From Alphaproteobacteria bacterium GM202ARS2 (GTDB lineage Bacteria > Pseudomonadota > Alphaproteobacteria > GM7ARS4), in contig JACONH010000003.1 in assembly GCA_014323835.1 (NCBI GenBank), forward strand, positions 43,969 to 107,968: DNA of 64,000 nucleotides, given 5' to 3'. This document shows positions 7,612-16,923 of the stretch, in pieces. A program made the translations under genes and the position numbers. The number at the start of each line of letters is the position of its first letter. Within the stretch, counting starts at the first letter, position 1. The notes beneath the pieces were generated by a model. It was not told where the DNA came from and did not search any database. It saw only the letters and a program-made list of their open reading frames with translations.

Positions 7612-10212
7612 ATGCTTGTTCGTTCTTTCTTGTTGTTGTGTGGACTCACCCTAACAGCATGTGGCGGCGGTGGCGGCGGCGGTGGCAGTAGCGGGATGGA
7701 TGACCGTCTCTCTAACATGAATGGCAACGGGGAGAATAATAACCCTACCGCCAACCCTGACATGAATGGCAACGAGGAGAATCCTGTCCCTCTCGTCAAC
7801 TCGAACAGCAACGACGTGACACCACGCACTGTCAGCCTAGACAACTTGGCGGCTTTTGAGCATAGAAGGCAACAGACAACAGCACCCAACGGTAACCCGA
7901 AGCAGAACCGATTGCCCCTTTCCGCCAACGCGCTAGCCTCAGTTGGCGAATACAGACGTAGCCCCCATTTAAGCACCATTGGTGCCGATGCTGCCTATCG
8001 CATGGACTTGAGCGGACAAGGCATAACCCTCGGCATTCTTGGGCGCGGCATGGATCTGAGTCACCCTGAATTTTACAATAAAGTTATCACCTACGACCAA
8101 AGCACCCTTTACGGCGGCAGTGACGGCTATGACAGCGACGAAGACCATACGACTCTCGTCGCATCCTTTATAGCGGGTGCCTATAACGGCCCGACCCTGA
8201 GCGGTGTGGGCGGCGGCATGATGGGAGTCGCCTACAACGCCAACATCGACCTTATTGCCCGACCGGTAGGGGGCTATACCGATAGCACCTTCGCACAAAT
8301 CTATGGCTATTTCAACGCTCGCCAAACCCCCGTTATCAACATCAGCTCAGGGCTATCCAATACCATTAACCGAATCCCGTTCTTCTGCTCCAATGTTCCA
8401 GACCTGACGACAAACACAATTAGCCGAGAACCATTTACGTGTTCCGATGATAATCTCAAAAATGTCCGCATAACCGACCCAAATCTTTCTGATTTGATTC
8501 GAAAGGCTAGAGAGATAAATAATGCCAATAACAACAGGGACATAAACTTTCAATTACGCTATACGCCACAAATTAACGCGACCGATGAGAATGGCAATCC
8601 AACCATCGCCGCTGACGACTTAGAAGACTTAACCGCCTTCGTTAATCAAAACTTCCCCGATGTCATCCAAGCCCTACGTGACAACACGGAAAGCGTTTTT
8701 GTTTATGCTGCCGGCAACGGTGACAATAGAGAGAATAGCCTAAATCCAACCGCACAGCATCCGAGTCTGTCATCCTCCTTGCCGGTGCTTGTGCCTGAAC
8801 TGCAAGACCGATTCCTCGTTGTCGTCAATGCCGACACCAATGGCATCGATTCAGGCTCGCACCGTTGTGGCGTTACAAAAGCCTTCTGTCTCGGTGCCCC
8901 CGGTGAAGACATTCTCGGGGCAACCAACATTCTCGAATCAGACAACGACAGAGAATATCGCTCAGTCAGTGGCACATCTTTTTCTGCTCCGCTTGTCACA
9001 GGAGCGATAGGCTTGCTCCTCGAGCACTTCGCCAGCCAAAGCATGACATCCCGCCAAATCGCCGTGCGCCTGCTTGCCACCGCCAACAAAAACTTTGCCT
9101 CCTACAACGAAAACGAAGTGGGACAAGGTATCCTCGATATCGAAGCAGCCCTACAACCCACAGGCATGACGTCCCTACGCACCGCTACCCCCAACGGCAA
9201 CGGCAACGCGCTCTCCCTCAGTAGAAGCACCCTCACCCTACCCGCACCCTTCGGCGATGCCCTCCAACATAGCGGACACACCCTTACCTTTTTTGATTCC
9301 CTCGATACCGCCTTCCTAACGCCCCTCAACCACCATCTCCGTAGCGGTTTTACCTCCACTTTCGATACCTTCACCAGCATCGACTCGACTGTTTCGCGCG
9401 AAACAATTGCAGCTAAAAATTCAAATGTTTCACGAGAAACAATTTTACCAAAAAACTCGAATGTTTCACGTGAAACATCTTTATCTGCCGACGCTTCTAA
9501 CCCCTATTTTTCTTTACTCAACCAGCGTAGTTTCAATCATTCGTTGTCGACAGGTAACAAAGCCGTCAACATGGTGTTCAGTGCGGTTGCGCCTTCTGCG
9601 GGCAATCAGCAACAAAGCCAATGGAGTGTGGCGTTACGCTACAAGGCGAGTCCTCACACTACCGCCACCTTCGGCTATGCTGACGAAGGCAATCAGCTGC
9701 TTTCTGGTTATGGTCGTCATGGCTTTGCCTTTCAGCCGCGCCATACGCTTTATGGTCATATAGCGAGTGCCTATCGTATCACGCCCCGCGCCGACATAGC
9801 ACTGCGGGCGTTTACGAGTCATAGCCGTGCCGCGCCGCAGCCCAACAGCCTTATCCGCCAGCTCACGCCCATCCTCAGCACCGCCTTCGACATACGTCTC
9901 ACCCATAGGGACACCTTCACCCCACAAGACCGCCTCAGTCTGCAACTGAAGCAACCCCTCAAAGTCGAAGACGGTAAAATGGTGTTACACTATGCCCGCT
10001 GGCGTAACGCGACCCGCATGCTTTATCAGTCACAGACCCTGTCGTTGACGCCCTCGTCCCGCTCGTTACATGTGACGATGCACTATGAAACCCCGATACC
10101 GATGACCACAGGGACGCTGTCCTTATCGGCGGCGTATCTCTCCAACCCCAACCATAGCCGTTATGAAGCCAACGCGTGGCTCGGGCTTTTGCGTTTCCAT
10201 GTTCCGCTCTAG
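7612..10212 (+). CDS. Subtilisin-like autotransporter lipoprotein 2, catalytic Asp missing (probable pseudoprotease)
   Basis: This 866-residue paralogue has the same plan as its neighbour: a lipobox LTAC (Cys17), a glycine run, a subtilase-like domain, a VSRET linker and a C-terminal beta-barrel-like region ending in Leu. His179 (DHTTLVAS) and Ser456 (SGTSFSAP) are present, as is oxyanion Asn369 (AAGNG). Where the catalytic Asp belongs, the sequence reads GILGRGMDL with Gly144 (codon GGG at 8041). The usual HGT after the catalytic His is HTT. About 60 extra residues lie between His and Asn, including a Cys pair at 259 and 277. It may bind rather than cut, or be a degenerating copy. The linker and barrel are nearly identical to copy 1. 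Confidence 0.83.
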   Translation: MLVRSFLLLCGLTLTACGGGGGGGGSSGMDDRLSNMNGNGENNNPTANPDMNGNEENPVPLVNSNSNDVTPRTVSLDNLAAFEHRRQQTTAPNGNPKQNRLPLSANALASVGEYRRSPHLSTIGADAAYRMDLSGQGITLGILGRGMDLSHPEFYNKVITYDQSTLYGGSDGYDSDEDHTTLVASFIAGAYNGPTLSGVGGGMMGVAYNANIDLIARPVGGYTDSTFAQIYGYFNARQTPVINISSGLSNTINRIPFFCSNVPDLTTNTISREPFTCSDDNLKNVRITDPNLSDLIRKAREINNANNNRDINFQLRYTPQINATDENGNPTIAADDLEDLTAFVNQNFPDVIQALRDNTESVFVYAAGNGDNRENSLNPTAQHPSLSSSLPVLVPELQDRFLVVVNADTNGIDSGSHRCGVTKAFCLGAPGEDILGATNILESDNDREYRSVSGTSFSAPLVTGAIGLLLEHFASQSMTSRQIAVRLLATANKNFASYNENEVGQGILDIEAALQPTGMTSLRTATPNGNGNALSLSRSTLTLPAPFGDALQHSGHTLTFFDSLDTAFLTPLNHHLRSGFTSTFDTFTSIDSTVSRETIAAKNSNVSRETILPKNSNVSRETSLSADASNPYFSLLNQRSFNHSLSTGNKAVNMVFSAVAPSAGNQQQSQWSVALRYKASPHTTATFGYADEGNQLLSGYGRHGFAFQPRHTLYGHIASAYRITPRADIALRAFTSHSRAAPQPNSLIRQLTPILSTAFDIRLTHRDTFTPQDRLSLQLKQPLKVEDGKMVLHYARWRNATRMLYQSQTLSLTPSSRSLHVTMHYETPIPMTTGTLSLSAAYLSNPNHSRYEANAWLGLLRFHVPL
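9390..9405. other. parS-like palindrome, two changes but still symmetric (autotransporter 2, site 1)
   Basis: TGTTTCGCGCGAAACA has two compensating central changes relative to parS, so the inverted repeat is preserved. It is read in frame as VSRET. Confidence 0.5.
9426..9441. other. parS-like palindrome, one mismatch (autotransporter 2, site 2)
   Basis: TGTTTCACGAGAAACA is the same one-base variant as site 1 of the first autotransporter gene, read as NVSRET. Confidence 0.6.
9462..9477. other. parS-like palindrome, perfect (autotransporter 2, site 3)
   Basis: An exact TGTTTCACGTGAAACA, read as NVSRET. The three sites of this gene are each 36 nt apart. Confidence 0.75.
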
Positions 10213-12493
10213 GTTTATATCCTTTTTATGCCGACGCGCCGTTGGGCTGGGGCTTGTTGCTGTGACGTTTGCTGCCTGTAGCAGTGGCTCAAGCGGCGGC
10301 GGGAGTGTGTCGTCCTCGGGTTCGTTTCGGGGGCTTCCCCTAAGTGCCTTTGGTAGCGAATTCGGTGAGCCCGACCACCCCAACAACTATGGTCTATCGC
10401 TGATTGCGGCAGACGGCGAGACCGCCAGAAACTACGATGGCGGCAGTAGCGAAAGACTTCTTGGTGTCTTGGATACCGCCGTCTTTGCCAACAGCCCCGA
10501 GTTAGAAGGGCAAAACATTCGAAACATTAATCGCCCCGAAGACCGAGCAAGCGGCATCTTCAATCCGCTTCTGGCAACGGAGCTATCGCACGGCACGGCT
10601 GTTGCCAGCATCATGGTCGGCAGAAGAGATGACCGCGGTATGCGCGGCGTTGCCTACAACGCCCGCCTGTTGACCTATGCGATTCCGTTGGGCTCGCCCG
10701 CACGTATCTATAATCCTATCGATATCAACGGCAACTACGACTTTTATGCCTCAACGATGCAGCGATTCATCACTGAAGGCGCGGAAGCCGTCAATATGAG
10801 CTTCGGGTGGTCGGGCTTGATAACCTCATACACCCAACAGAGCGTGCAAGCCGCCTTCGGACAAACCATCGCCGTGTTGCGGCAAAGCGGACAAGCCCGT
10901 CGAACCGTGTTCGTCATTTCTGCCGGCAACGCACACGGACGACCGTGTGCACCCAGAAACCCGCTCTGTGCCGATATCGTTGATGGCAACGGCAACGTGG
11001 ACGCAACCCATCCCGAAGTCCTTGCGGGTCTGCCGCGTTACTTTGACGAGTTGCGCGGCCACGTCGTTGCTGTAGCTGCTGTGGATGGAAACCGAGCCCT
11101 TGCGGGTTTTTCCAATGCCTGCGGTGCCGACTCGGCAACATGGTGCATCGCCGCACCCGGCGTCAATGTTGCCGTCGCCTCAGGCAACGACGGACAACCC
11201 TATGCTCGAGTCAACGGCACATCCTTCGCCGCACCCTACGTTACCGGGGCGATTGCCATCATCCTCGAACGCTTCAGCGCGCAAGACATGACGCCACAAG
11301 AAGCCGCAACACGGATGCTCGCTACTGCCGACAAAAGCTTCACCGGCTACGATGAAGCCACCTACGGTGCGGGTATTCTCTCCATTGAAAACGCCCTACA
11401 ACCCGCCGGCATGACCGTCTTCATGCGCGCCGCCGCACCCCCCTTAACGGTCGCCCCCACTGTCGTTTATTTGCCCTATAGCGCTGGCGATGCCCTACGC
11501 CACAGCAACGGAACACTTACGTTGTTTGATTCTCTCGGTGTTGCTTTCCGTGTGCCCCTTCGTCATTTCATCCGCGCCCCTGCTCAACCGCTCTTTTTCC
11601 GTCGTCTGCCCCGCCATACCCTTGCTGAGCGCACCCATCGAGTAACCGATACGTGGCTTATCGCCCGCAACGTAGCCATCGATGCACACTTGCCGTTTTT
11701 ATCCACCGCCCGCAATAGCCCTTCTTCTCTCCATAACCCCTACTTCGAGTTGCTGTCATCCACCGCCACAACAGTGTTACACCACCGCCACACCCGCTAT
11801 GGCACGTTCCACATCGCGGTTACCGGCGCAACCCCTGCTTCGACCCCCGCCTCGACCCCCGCCTCGACCCCCACCTCGACCTCAGAGGGTAGCCAGCTTC
11901 AGTGGGGCAGTTTTATCCATTACACGCCTGTGCCTTTTGTTTCAGCCCAGCTGGGTTACATCGATGAAGGTGCCCCTTGGCTGGGGGGTAGCAGTCAAGG
12001 CGCGCTTGCCATCGAAGCACGCCATACCCTTTATGGCAACATCAACATTCATCAGCGTCTCAGCGATAACTGGCATGTTCTTGCCCGCGGCTTTGTCGGA
12101 CAAAGCACAGTGGCACCAACGACCCAGACGATTATCGAGACCATCACGCCCCTTATCACCACGGCTTTTTCTGTTTCAGTGCGCCGCCAAGCGGTCTTCC
12201 ACCCTAACGACCAGCTGCGTCTACAGCTGCACCAGCCGCTGCGCATCGAGCGCGGCACCTTACAGCTGAACTACGGCACGTGGCGCACCAGCGACACCAT
12301 CATCTACAGCAAACAAGCCCTATCCTTAACGCCTTCAGCCCGAGAACAACGGCTCTCTATGGACTACGCCACACAGCTGCCCCTAAAAAACAGTGCATTA
12401 ACCGTCTCCGTTGACTATATCCATAATCCCTACCATAGCGCACACAGAAAAAACGCCCTCCAAGCAACGTTTGACATCGCTATAACATTTTGA
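10199..12493 (+). CDS. Subtilisin-like autotransporter lipoprotein 3
   Basis: The third and most diverged paralogue has 764 residues from the ATG at 10199. I chose this over the ATG at 10163 because it starts directly on a signal peptide with lipobox TFAAC (Cys27) and overlaps the preceding gene by only 14 nt. The triad is complete: Asp92 (GVLDTA), His131 (SHGTAVAS), Ser342 (NGTSFAAP), with oxyanion Asn244 (SAGNA). The linker has no VSRET units but carries ASTP repeats near residues 545–562. The C-terminal region ends in Phe and keeps YIDEGAPWLGG, the counterpart of YADEGNQLLSG in copies 1 and 2. It is probably co-transcribed with them. Confidence 0.83.
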   Translation: MFRSRFISFLCRRAVGLGLVAVTFAACSSGSSGGGSVSSSGSFRGLPLSAFGSEFGEPDHPNNYGLSLIAADGETARNYDGGSSERLLGVLDTAVFANSPELEGQNIRNINRPEDRASGIFNPLLATELSHGTAVASIMVGRRDDRGMRGVAYNARLLTYAIPLGSPARIYNPIDINGNYDFYASTMQRFITEGAEAVNMSFGWSGLITSYTQQSVQAAFGQTIAVLRQSGQARRTVFVISAGNAHGRPCAPRNPLCADIVDGNGNVDATHPEVLAGLPRYFDELRGHVVAVAAVDGNRALAGFSNACGADSATWCIAAPGVNVAVASGNDGQPYARVNGTSFAAPYVTGAIAIILERFSAQDMTPQEAATRMLATADKSFTGYDEATYGAGILSIENALQPAGMTVFMRAAAPPLTVAPTVVYLPYSAGDALRHSNGTLTLFDSLGVAFRVPLRHFIRAPAQPLFFRRLPRHTLAERTHRVTDTWLIARNVAIDAHLPFLSTARNSPSSLHNPYFELLSSTATTVLHHRHTRYGTFHIAVTGATPASTPASTPASTPTSTSEGSQLQWGSFIHYTPVPFVSAQLGYIDEGAPWLGGSSQGALAIEARHTLYGNINIHQRLSDNWHVLARGFVGQSTVAPTTQTIIETITPLITTAFSVSVRRQAVFHPNDQLRLQLHQPLRIERGTLQLNYGTWRTSDTIIYSKQALSLTPSAREQRLSMDYATQLPLKNSALTVSVDYIHNPYHSAHRKNALQATFDIAITF
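11833..11884 (+). repeat. 12-bp tandem repeat coding for ASTP units
   Basis: About four copies of a 12-bp unit (variants of TCGACCCCCGCC) encode repeated Ala-Ser-Thr-Pro before the beta-barrel of autotransporter 3. The unit length is a multiple of three, so copy-number changes would keep the frame. Confidence 0.8.
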
Positions 12494-12531
12494 TACGCTG
12501 TCCACGAGAGCCCTGAAGCCGAGATGCCCAT

Positions 12532-13230
12532 ATGAGCCCTGCTGCCACCCCCCCCAGAAGCACCACGAGCACCAGACGCCAAAAGCGTCATGCACCCAGG
12601 CACGGCCATTGGGGTGCCATAACCCTGGTGATTATCCTTGTGGTCGGCATTTTTCTGCCCACAGGCGGCGACTTACAAAAAGAAATCCATAGCCGTATCG
12701 ATGCCACTCTTGGACATGAAACCATTCAAGCCTTTGTAACACCTCTGTCCAATGCGTTTACCACCGCCACCCCATCTACCGACTCTGCCCCTGTTGCTGC
12801 GTCCCCCCAGCCACAACAAAACGACTCTGAACCCGTGTCGATGATGCGTATGACCACAAAACATTCGAAGCGCACCATCCTTATCAGCTCACGCCTCTTT
12901 GCCAAAAGCCGTCATGCCCTCAAGAAAAACATCTCGTATATCACAACAACCTATGAAAGCTTTTACGCCTCCACCGACTCTATTGCCCCGCCTGATCCCA
13001 CCAACCTTATGCACTTCCAAGCCATCGACAGCACGCAATTCGAAGACTGGCAACAAGGAGGCATCGTCGATAACGGCATCTTGAACCTTGCCCTGCCAGC
13101 AACAGACCCACAACAAGACGAAGAAACCCTGCGGTTCAGCCTCAGAGGCGACAACGTCCGCAACATCGATAAAGATATTACCCTCGAGAAAAGCCTCGGG
13201 GCACTGCTCGCTATCGAAAGCGACTTCTAA
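12532..13230 (+). CDS. Unknown protein with one N-terminal membrane segment
   Basis: I do not recognise this 232-residue protein. A basic Arg/Lys/His-rich N-terminus (about 27 residues) precedes one hydrophobic segment around residues 28–45 (ITLVIILVVGIFL), which would leave the rest outside the cytoplasm. A Pro/Ala/Ser-rich stretch follows at about 77–100, then a mixed C-terminal region. It starts 38 nt after autotransporter 3, in the same direction, and is probably part of that transcript. It could be an accessory to the autotransporters, but nothing in the sequence proves it. Confidence 0.6.
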   Translation: MSPAATPPRSTTSTRRQKRHAPRHGHWGAITLVIILVVGIFLPTGGDLQKEIHSRIDATLGHETIQAFVTPLSNAFTTATPSTDSAPVAASPQPQQNDSEPVSMMRMTTKHSKRTILISSRLFAKSRHALKKNISYITTTYESFYASTDSIAPPDPTNLMHFQAIDSTQFEDWQQGGIVDNGILNLALPATDPQQDEETLRFSLRGDNVRNIDKDITLEKSLGALLAIESDF

Positions 13231-13233
13231 GCT

Positions 13234-13249
13234 CCCCCCCCTCCCCCCC
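13234..13249 (+). repeat. C-rich run
   Basis: Two runs of seven to eight C separated by one T, directly after the stop of the unknown membrane protein gene. It is one of several such tracts in the window. Confidence 0.85.
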
Positions 13250-13285
13250 AACAGCTCACATTCAGCTAAAAAGAGCTAAAAAACG

Positions 13286-13313
13286 TTGCCAGGTAGACAA
13301 AATATGCTATCAT
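13286..13313 (+). promoter_or_regulatory. Candidate sigma-70 promoter of nrdJ
   Basis: TTGCCA (13286–13291) and TATCAT (13308–13313) are separated by 16 nt and lie about 80 nt upstream of the nrdJ start. This is the best promoter match in the gap. Confidence 0.5.
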
Positions 13314-13336
13314 CGCGGTGCAACTGCCACCTAATA

Positions 13337-13352
13337 CCACTATATGTTGTGG
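13337..13352. promoter_or_regulatory. Candidate NrdR box upstream of nrdJ
   Basis: CCACTATATGTTGTGG resembles the NrdR consensus ACACTATATATAGTGT and has inverted CCAC/GTGG ends. It lies 24 nt after the proposed -10 box, a sensible place for a repressor of a ribonucleotide reductase gene. A clear second box at the usual helical spacing is not obvious. Confidence 0.5.
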
Positions 13353-13391
13353 ACAATCTTGTGTGAATCATGTTAAAAAGGCGTGCATAAA

Positions 13392-16300
13392 ATGAGGATA
13401 GAGCGTTTTTATACCCAAGCGAACACTTCGCCCTACGATGGCGTTGCCTTCCGTCGTGCCAGTAGCACGATTACCAACCCCGATGGCTCTGTTGTTGCCA
13501 CCTGCAAAGACTTTATGGTGCCCGAGTCATGGTCGCAGATTGCCTGTGATATTCTGGCTCAGAAATACTTTCGCAAAGCCGGCGTTCCCGACAAGATTGA
13601 GGCGGTTGCAGAAGACAATGTGCCGTCCTGGCTTTGTCGCGGCAGACCCGCAAAAAAGGCACGTTTCGGGGGTGAACGCGACGCACGGCAAGTCTTCAAC
13701 AGAATAGCCGGTACCTGGACGTATTGGGGGTGGAAGCTGGATTACTTCGACAGCGAAGAAGACGCACGCGCCTACTATGACGAAATGTGCTTCATGATGT
13801 GTCACCAAGTCGGTAGCCCCAATTCGCCGCAGTGGTTCAACACCGGGTTGCACTGGGCTTATGGCATCGATAGCGAGGGTCAGGGGCATTTTTATGTGGA
13901 TCCGCTCACGGAGACGATGACTCGGGCGACCTCGTCCTACGAGCATCCCCAACCGCACGCCTGTTTCATACAAAGCATTAAGGATGACCTCGTCAATGAG
14001 GGCGGTATCATGGATTTGTGGGTGCGGGAAGCACGCCTCTTCAAATATGGCTCAGGCACAGGAAGCAACTTTTCCGATTTGCGCGGCAAAGACGAACCCC
14101 TATCTGGCGGCGGCAAGTCCTCAGGGCTTATGAGTTTTCTACGGGTGGGTGATCGCGCCGCCGGTGCCGTCAAGTCCGGCGGAACAACACGGCGTGCCGC
14201 AAAAATGGTTTGCGTCGATATCGACCATCCCGACATCGAAGAATTCATCACATGGAAGACCATCGAAGAACAAAAAGTCGTCTCGCTGATTACCGGCTCG
14301 AAAATCACCGAACGCTACCTCAAACGCATCATGCAAGCCTGCCAGCAAGGAAGCGGCGAGAACAAATTCGACCCGCGCCATAACCCCGAGCTGCAACGCA
14401 CCTTGCGCGATGCTCGTCGCCACCTTATCCCCGAATCCTACATCCAGCGCGTCCTAGAATATGCCAAGCAAGGTTTCACCGACATCGAGTTCCAAACCTA
14501 TGATAGCGATTGGGACAGCGAAGCCTACCTGACGGTGTCGGGGCAAAACGCCAACAATTCGGTGCGTCTCAGCGATGCCTTCATCGATGCTGCCCGCAAC
14601 GGCAAGCCGTGGCACTTACGCAACCGCACCGACAAAAGCGTTGCTCGCACTGTGCCTGCCCATCATCTCTGGGACAAAATTGCCCACGCCGCGTGGGAAT
14701 GTGCCGACCCCGGCGTCCAGTTCGATACCACAATCAACGAGTGGCACACCTGCCCACGCTCGGGGCCCATTCGTGCCTCCAATCCCTGCTCGGAATATAT
14801 GTTCCTCGATGATACCGCTTGTAATCTTGCCAGCGTCAATTTGCTCGCCTTCCACAGCGACGAAACCCCCTTCGATAGCGATGCCTTCGTCCATGCTTGC
14901 CGTCTGTGGACGCTGACGCTGGAAATCTCTGTTGCTATGGCTCAGTTTCCGTCCCAAGCCATCGCCCAGAAATCCTTTGAATTCCGCACCCTCGGGCTGG
15001 GCTACGCCAACATCGGCGGCTTGCTCATGGCATCAGCCTGTGCCTACGACAGCGACGACGCCCGACAAGCAACCGCCGCCATCACCGCTTTAATGGCTGC
15101 AACCGCCTACGAGACCTCCGCCGAGCTCGCAAAAGAAAAAGGCGCCTTCCGCCATTTCGCCGAAAACAAAGACGATATGCTACGGGTCATCCACAATCAT
15201 GTCCACGCCGCCCACGGCAAAACCACAGGCTATCAAAAACTCAGCATTGTGCCCCCGCCCCTCCATAAAGAACGCTGCCCCTTGCCCGATGTCGCCACTC
15301 GAGCCCAAGACAGCTGGAAACGCGCCCTCGAAAAAGGCAAAAAATACGGCTACAGAAACGCCCAAACAACCTGCATCGCACCCACAGGCACCATCGGCTT
15401 GCTCATGGATTGTGATACCACAGGCATCGAACCCGACTTTGCCCTCGTCAAATTCAAAAAACTCGCAGGCGGCGGCGGCTTGCGCATCATCAACACAACC
15501 GTGCCAACCGCCCTCAAAAAACTCGGCTATAGCCAAAAACATATCAAAGATATCGAAACCTACATCATCGGCCATAGAAACCTCAAAGAGGCACCCCATA
15601 TCAATCACACAACCCTCAAAGAAAAAGGATTCGATGACAAAAGATTACAGATTATCGATAAGGCACTCAAGGATGCCTTCGATATTCGTTTTGTCTTTAA
15701 CCCGTGGACTCTCGGAAAAGATTTCTGCCACAACACCCTCGATATTCCCAAAGAGAAACTAGAAAGTAGCCAGCTGTCGATGCTCGAGCTGCTCGGTTTC
15801 AGTGCGGAAGCCATCGACGAAGCCAACACCTATTGTTGCGGAAGCATGACCATCGAAGGCGCACCCCACATCAAAAAAGAGCACCTGCCCATCTTCGATT
15901 GCGCCAACCCGTGCGGAAAAAAAGGCAAACGAGTCCTATCCACACAAAGTCATATCCGTATGGTCGCCGCCGCACAGCCCTTCATCTGCGGGGCTATCTC
16001 GAAAACAATCAATATGCCACGCACCGCATCCGTCAAAGACTGCGAGGATGCTTATCTCTTGTCATGGAAACTCGGCTTAAAAGCCAACGCCCTTTACCGA
16101 GACGGCTCAAAGCTGTCACAGCCGCTCAGTGCCGTGCTTGCCGAACAGGAAGACGACCATGACGATACACGCCAAAAAATGGTGCATCATCTCATTCACG
16201 AAACCCAAAGGCGACTCAGAAAACGCCTACCGCAACGGCGACAAGGATACACCCAAAAAGCCACCATCGGCGGACACAAACTCTATCTGCGCACCGGCGA

Positions 16301-16889
16301 ATATGAAGACGGCACCATCGGCGAAATATTCCTCGATATGCACAAAGAAGGTGCCGCCTTCAGGAGCCTGATGAACAACTTCGCTATGGCGATATCCATC
16401 GGCTTACAGTATGGCGTGCCCCTAGAAGAATTTGTCGATGCCTATACTTTCACCCGCTTCGAACCCTCAGGGCTGGTTGCCGGCAACGACCATATTCGTA
16501 TGTCCACCTCCGTTCTCGACTATATCTTCCGTGAGCTGGCTATCTCGTATCTGGGCAGACACGATCTCTCGCACGTCAGTAGCGATGACTTGCGCGCCGA
16601 TTACGTCGGACCCGAAAAAGAAAAAGACAAAAAAGAGACAGAGACCGCCTCAGAAACCGCTCTAGCACCAAGCCCCGGCTATAGCCGTCACCAGCTGCAA
16701 GTTGTCAGCGGCGCGCCCACGTCTGTCGGTCATGGCAGCAGCAATGCTTCTTTGTCCACCGATGCCGAGCAAGCCCGCTTACAAGGCTATGAGGGTGATG
16801 CCTGCCAAGAATGTGGCAACTTCACCTTGGTGCGCAACGGCACATGCCTCAAGTGCCAATCCTGCGGGAGCACCACCGGCTGCAGCTGA
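13392..16889 (+). CDS. nrdJ: Adenosylcobalamin-dependent ribonucleotide reductase (class II)
   Basis: NrdJ makes deoxyribonucleotides using vitamin B12 and needs no oxygen. The protein has 1165 residues from the ATG at 13392, which fits the family start ([10 protein letters not shown]) and has AAAAGG about 10 nt upstream. An in-frame GTG lies 9 nt earlier. The core shows [11 protein letters not shown] near residue 142, [20 protein letters not shown] near 464 and [11 protein letters not shown] near 660. The C-terminus has a Cys-rich ribbon (CQECGNF and [13 protein letters not shown]) that belongs to the long NrdJ form. No intein is visible. No NrdAB or NrdEF genes are in the window. Confidence 0.96.
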   Translation: MRIERFYTQANTSPYDGVAFRRASSTITNPDGSVVATCKDFMVPESWSQIACDILAQKYFRKAGVPDKIEAVAEDNVPSWLCRGRPAKKARFGGERDARQVFNRIAGTWTYWGWKLDYFDSEEDARAYYDEMCFMMCHQVGSPNSPQWFNTGLHWAYGIDSEGQGHFYVDPLTETMTRATSSYEHPQPHACFIQSIKDDLVNEGGIMDLWVREARLFKYGSGTGSNFSDLRGKDEPLSGGGKSSGLMSFLRVGDRAAGAVKSGGTTRRAAKMVCVDIDHPDIEEFITWKTIEEQKVVSLITGSKITERYLKRIMQACQQGSGENKFDPRHNPELQRTLRDARRHLIPESYIQRVLEYAKQGFTDIEFQTYDSDWDSEAYLTVSGQNANNSVRLSDAFIDAARNGKPWHLRNRTDKSVARTVPAHHLWDKIAHAAWECADPGVQFDTTINEWHTCPRSGPIRASNPCSEYMFLDDTACNLASVNLLAFHSDETPFDSDAFVHACRLWTLTLEISVAMAQFPSQAIAQKSFEFRTLGLGYANIGGLLMASACAYDSDDARQATAAITALMAATAYETSAELAKEKGAFRHFAENKDDMLRVIHNHVHAAHGKTTGYQKLSIVPPPLHKERCPLPDVATRAQDSWKRALEKGKKYGYRNAQTTCIAPTGTIGLLMDCDTTGIEPDFALVKFKKLAGGGGLRIINTTVPTALKKLGYSQKHIKDIETYIIGHRNLKEAPHINHTTLKEKGFDDKRLQIIDKALKDAFDIRFVFNPWTLGKDFCHNTLDIPKEKLESSQLSMLELLGFSAEAIDEANTYCCGSMTIEGAPHIKKEHLPIFDCANPCGKKGKRVLSTQSHIRMVAAAQPFICGAISKTINMPRTASVKDCEDAYLLSWKLGLKANALYRDGSKLSQPLSAVLAEQEDDHDDTRQKMVHHLIHETQRRLRKRLPQRRQGYTQKATIGGHKLYLRTGEYEDGTIGEIFLDMHKEGAAFRSLMNNFAMAISIGLQYGVPLEEFVDAYTFTRFEPSGLVAGNDHIRMSTSVLDYIFRELAISYLGRHDLSHVSSDDLRADYVGPEKEKDKKETETASETALAPSPGYSRHQLQVVSGAPTSVGHGSSNASLSTDAEQARLQGYEGDACQECGNFTLVRNGTCLKCQSCGSTTGCS

Positions 16890-16923
16890 ACCATTCCCAC
16901 TCCCTCCGTGCCGCGCCCCCCTC

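Noticed and set aside
6764..9477. CRISPR array from regularly spaced palindromes
   Set aside because: Units are only 16 bp, three per gene, and lie in frame in coding sequence; no cas genes are present.
13250..13391. Cobalamin riboswitch upstream of nrdJ
   Set aside because: The gap is too short and shows no B12-box sequence; a promoter and a candidate NrdR box explain it better.
16702..16923. N-terminal extension of the RidA-like protein
   Set aside because: It lies inside the nrdJ C-terminal coding region and lacks RidA similarity; the ATG at 16924 gives the normal length.
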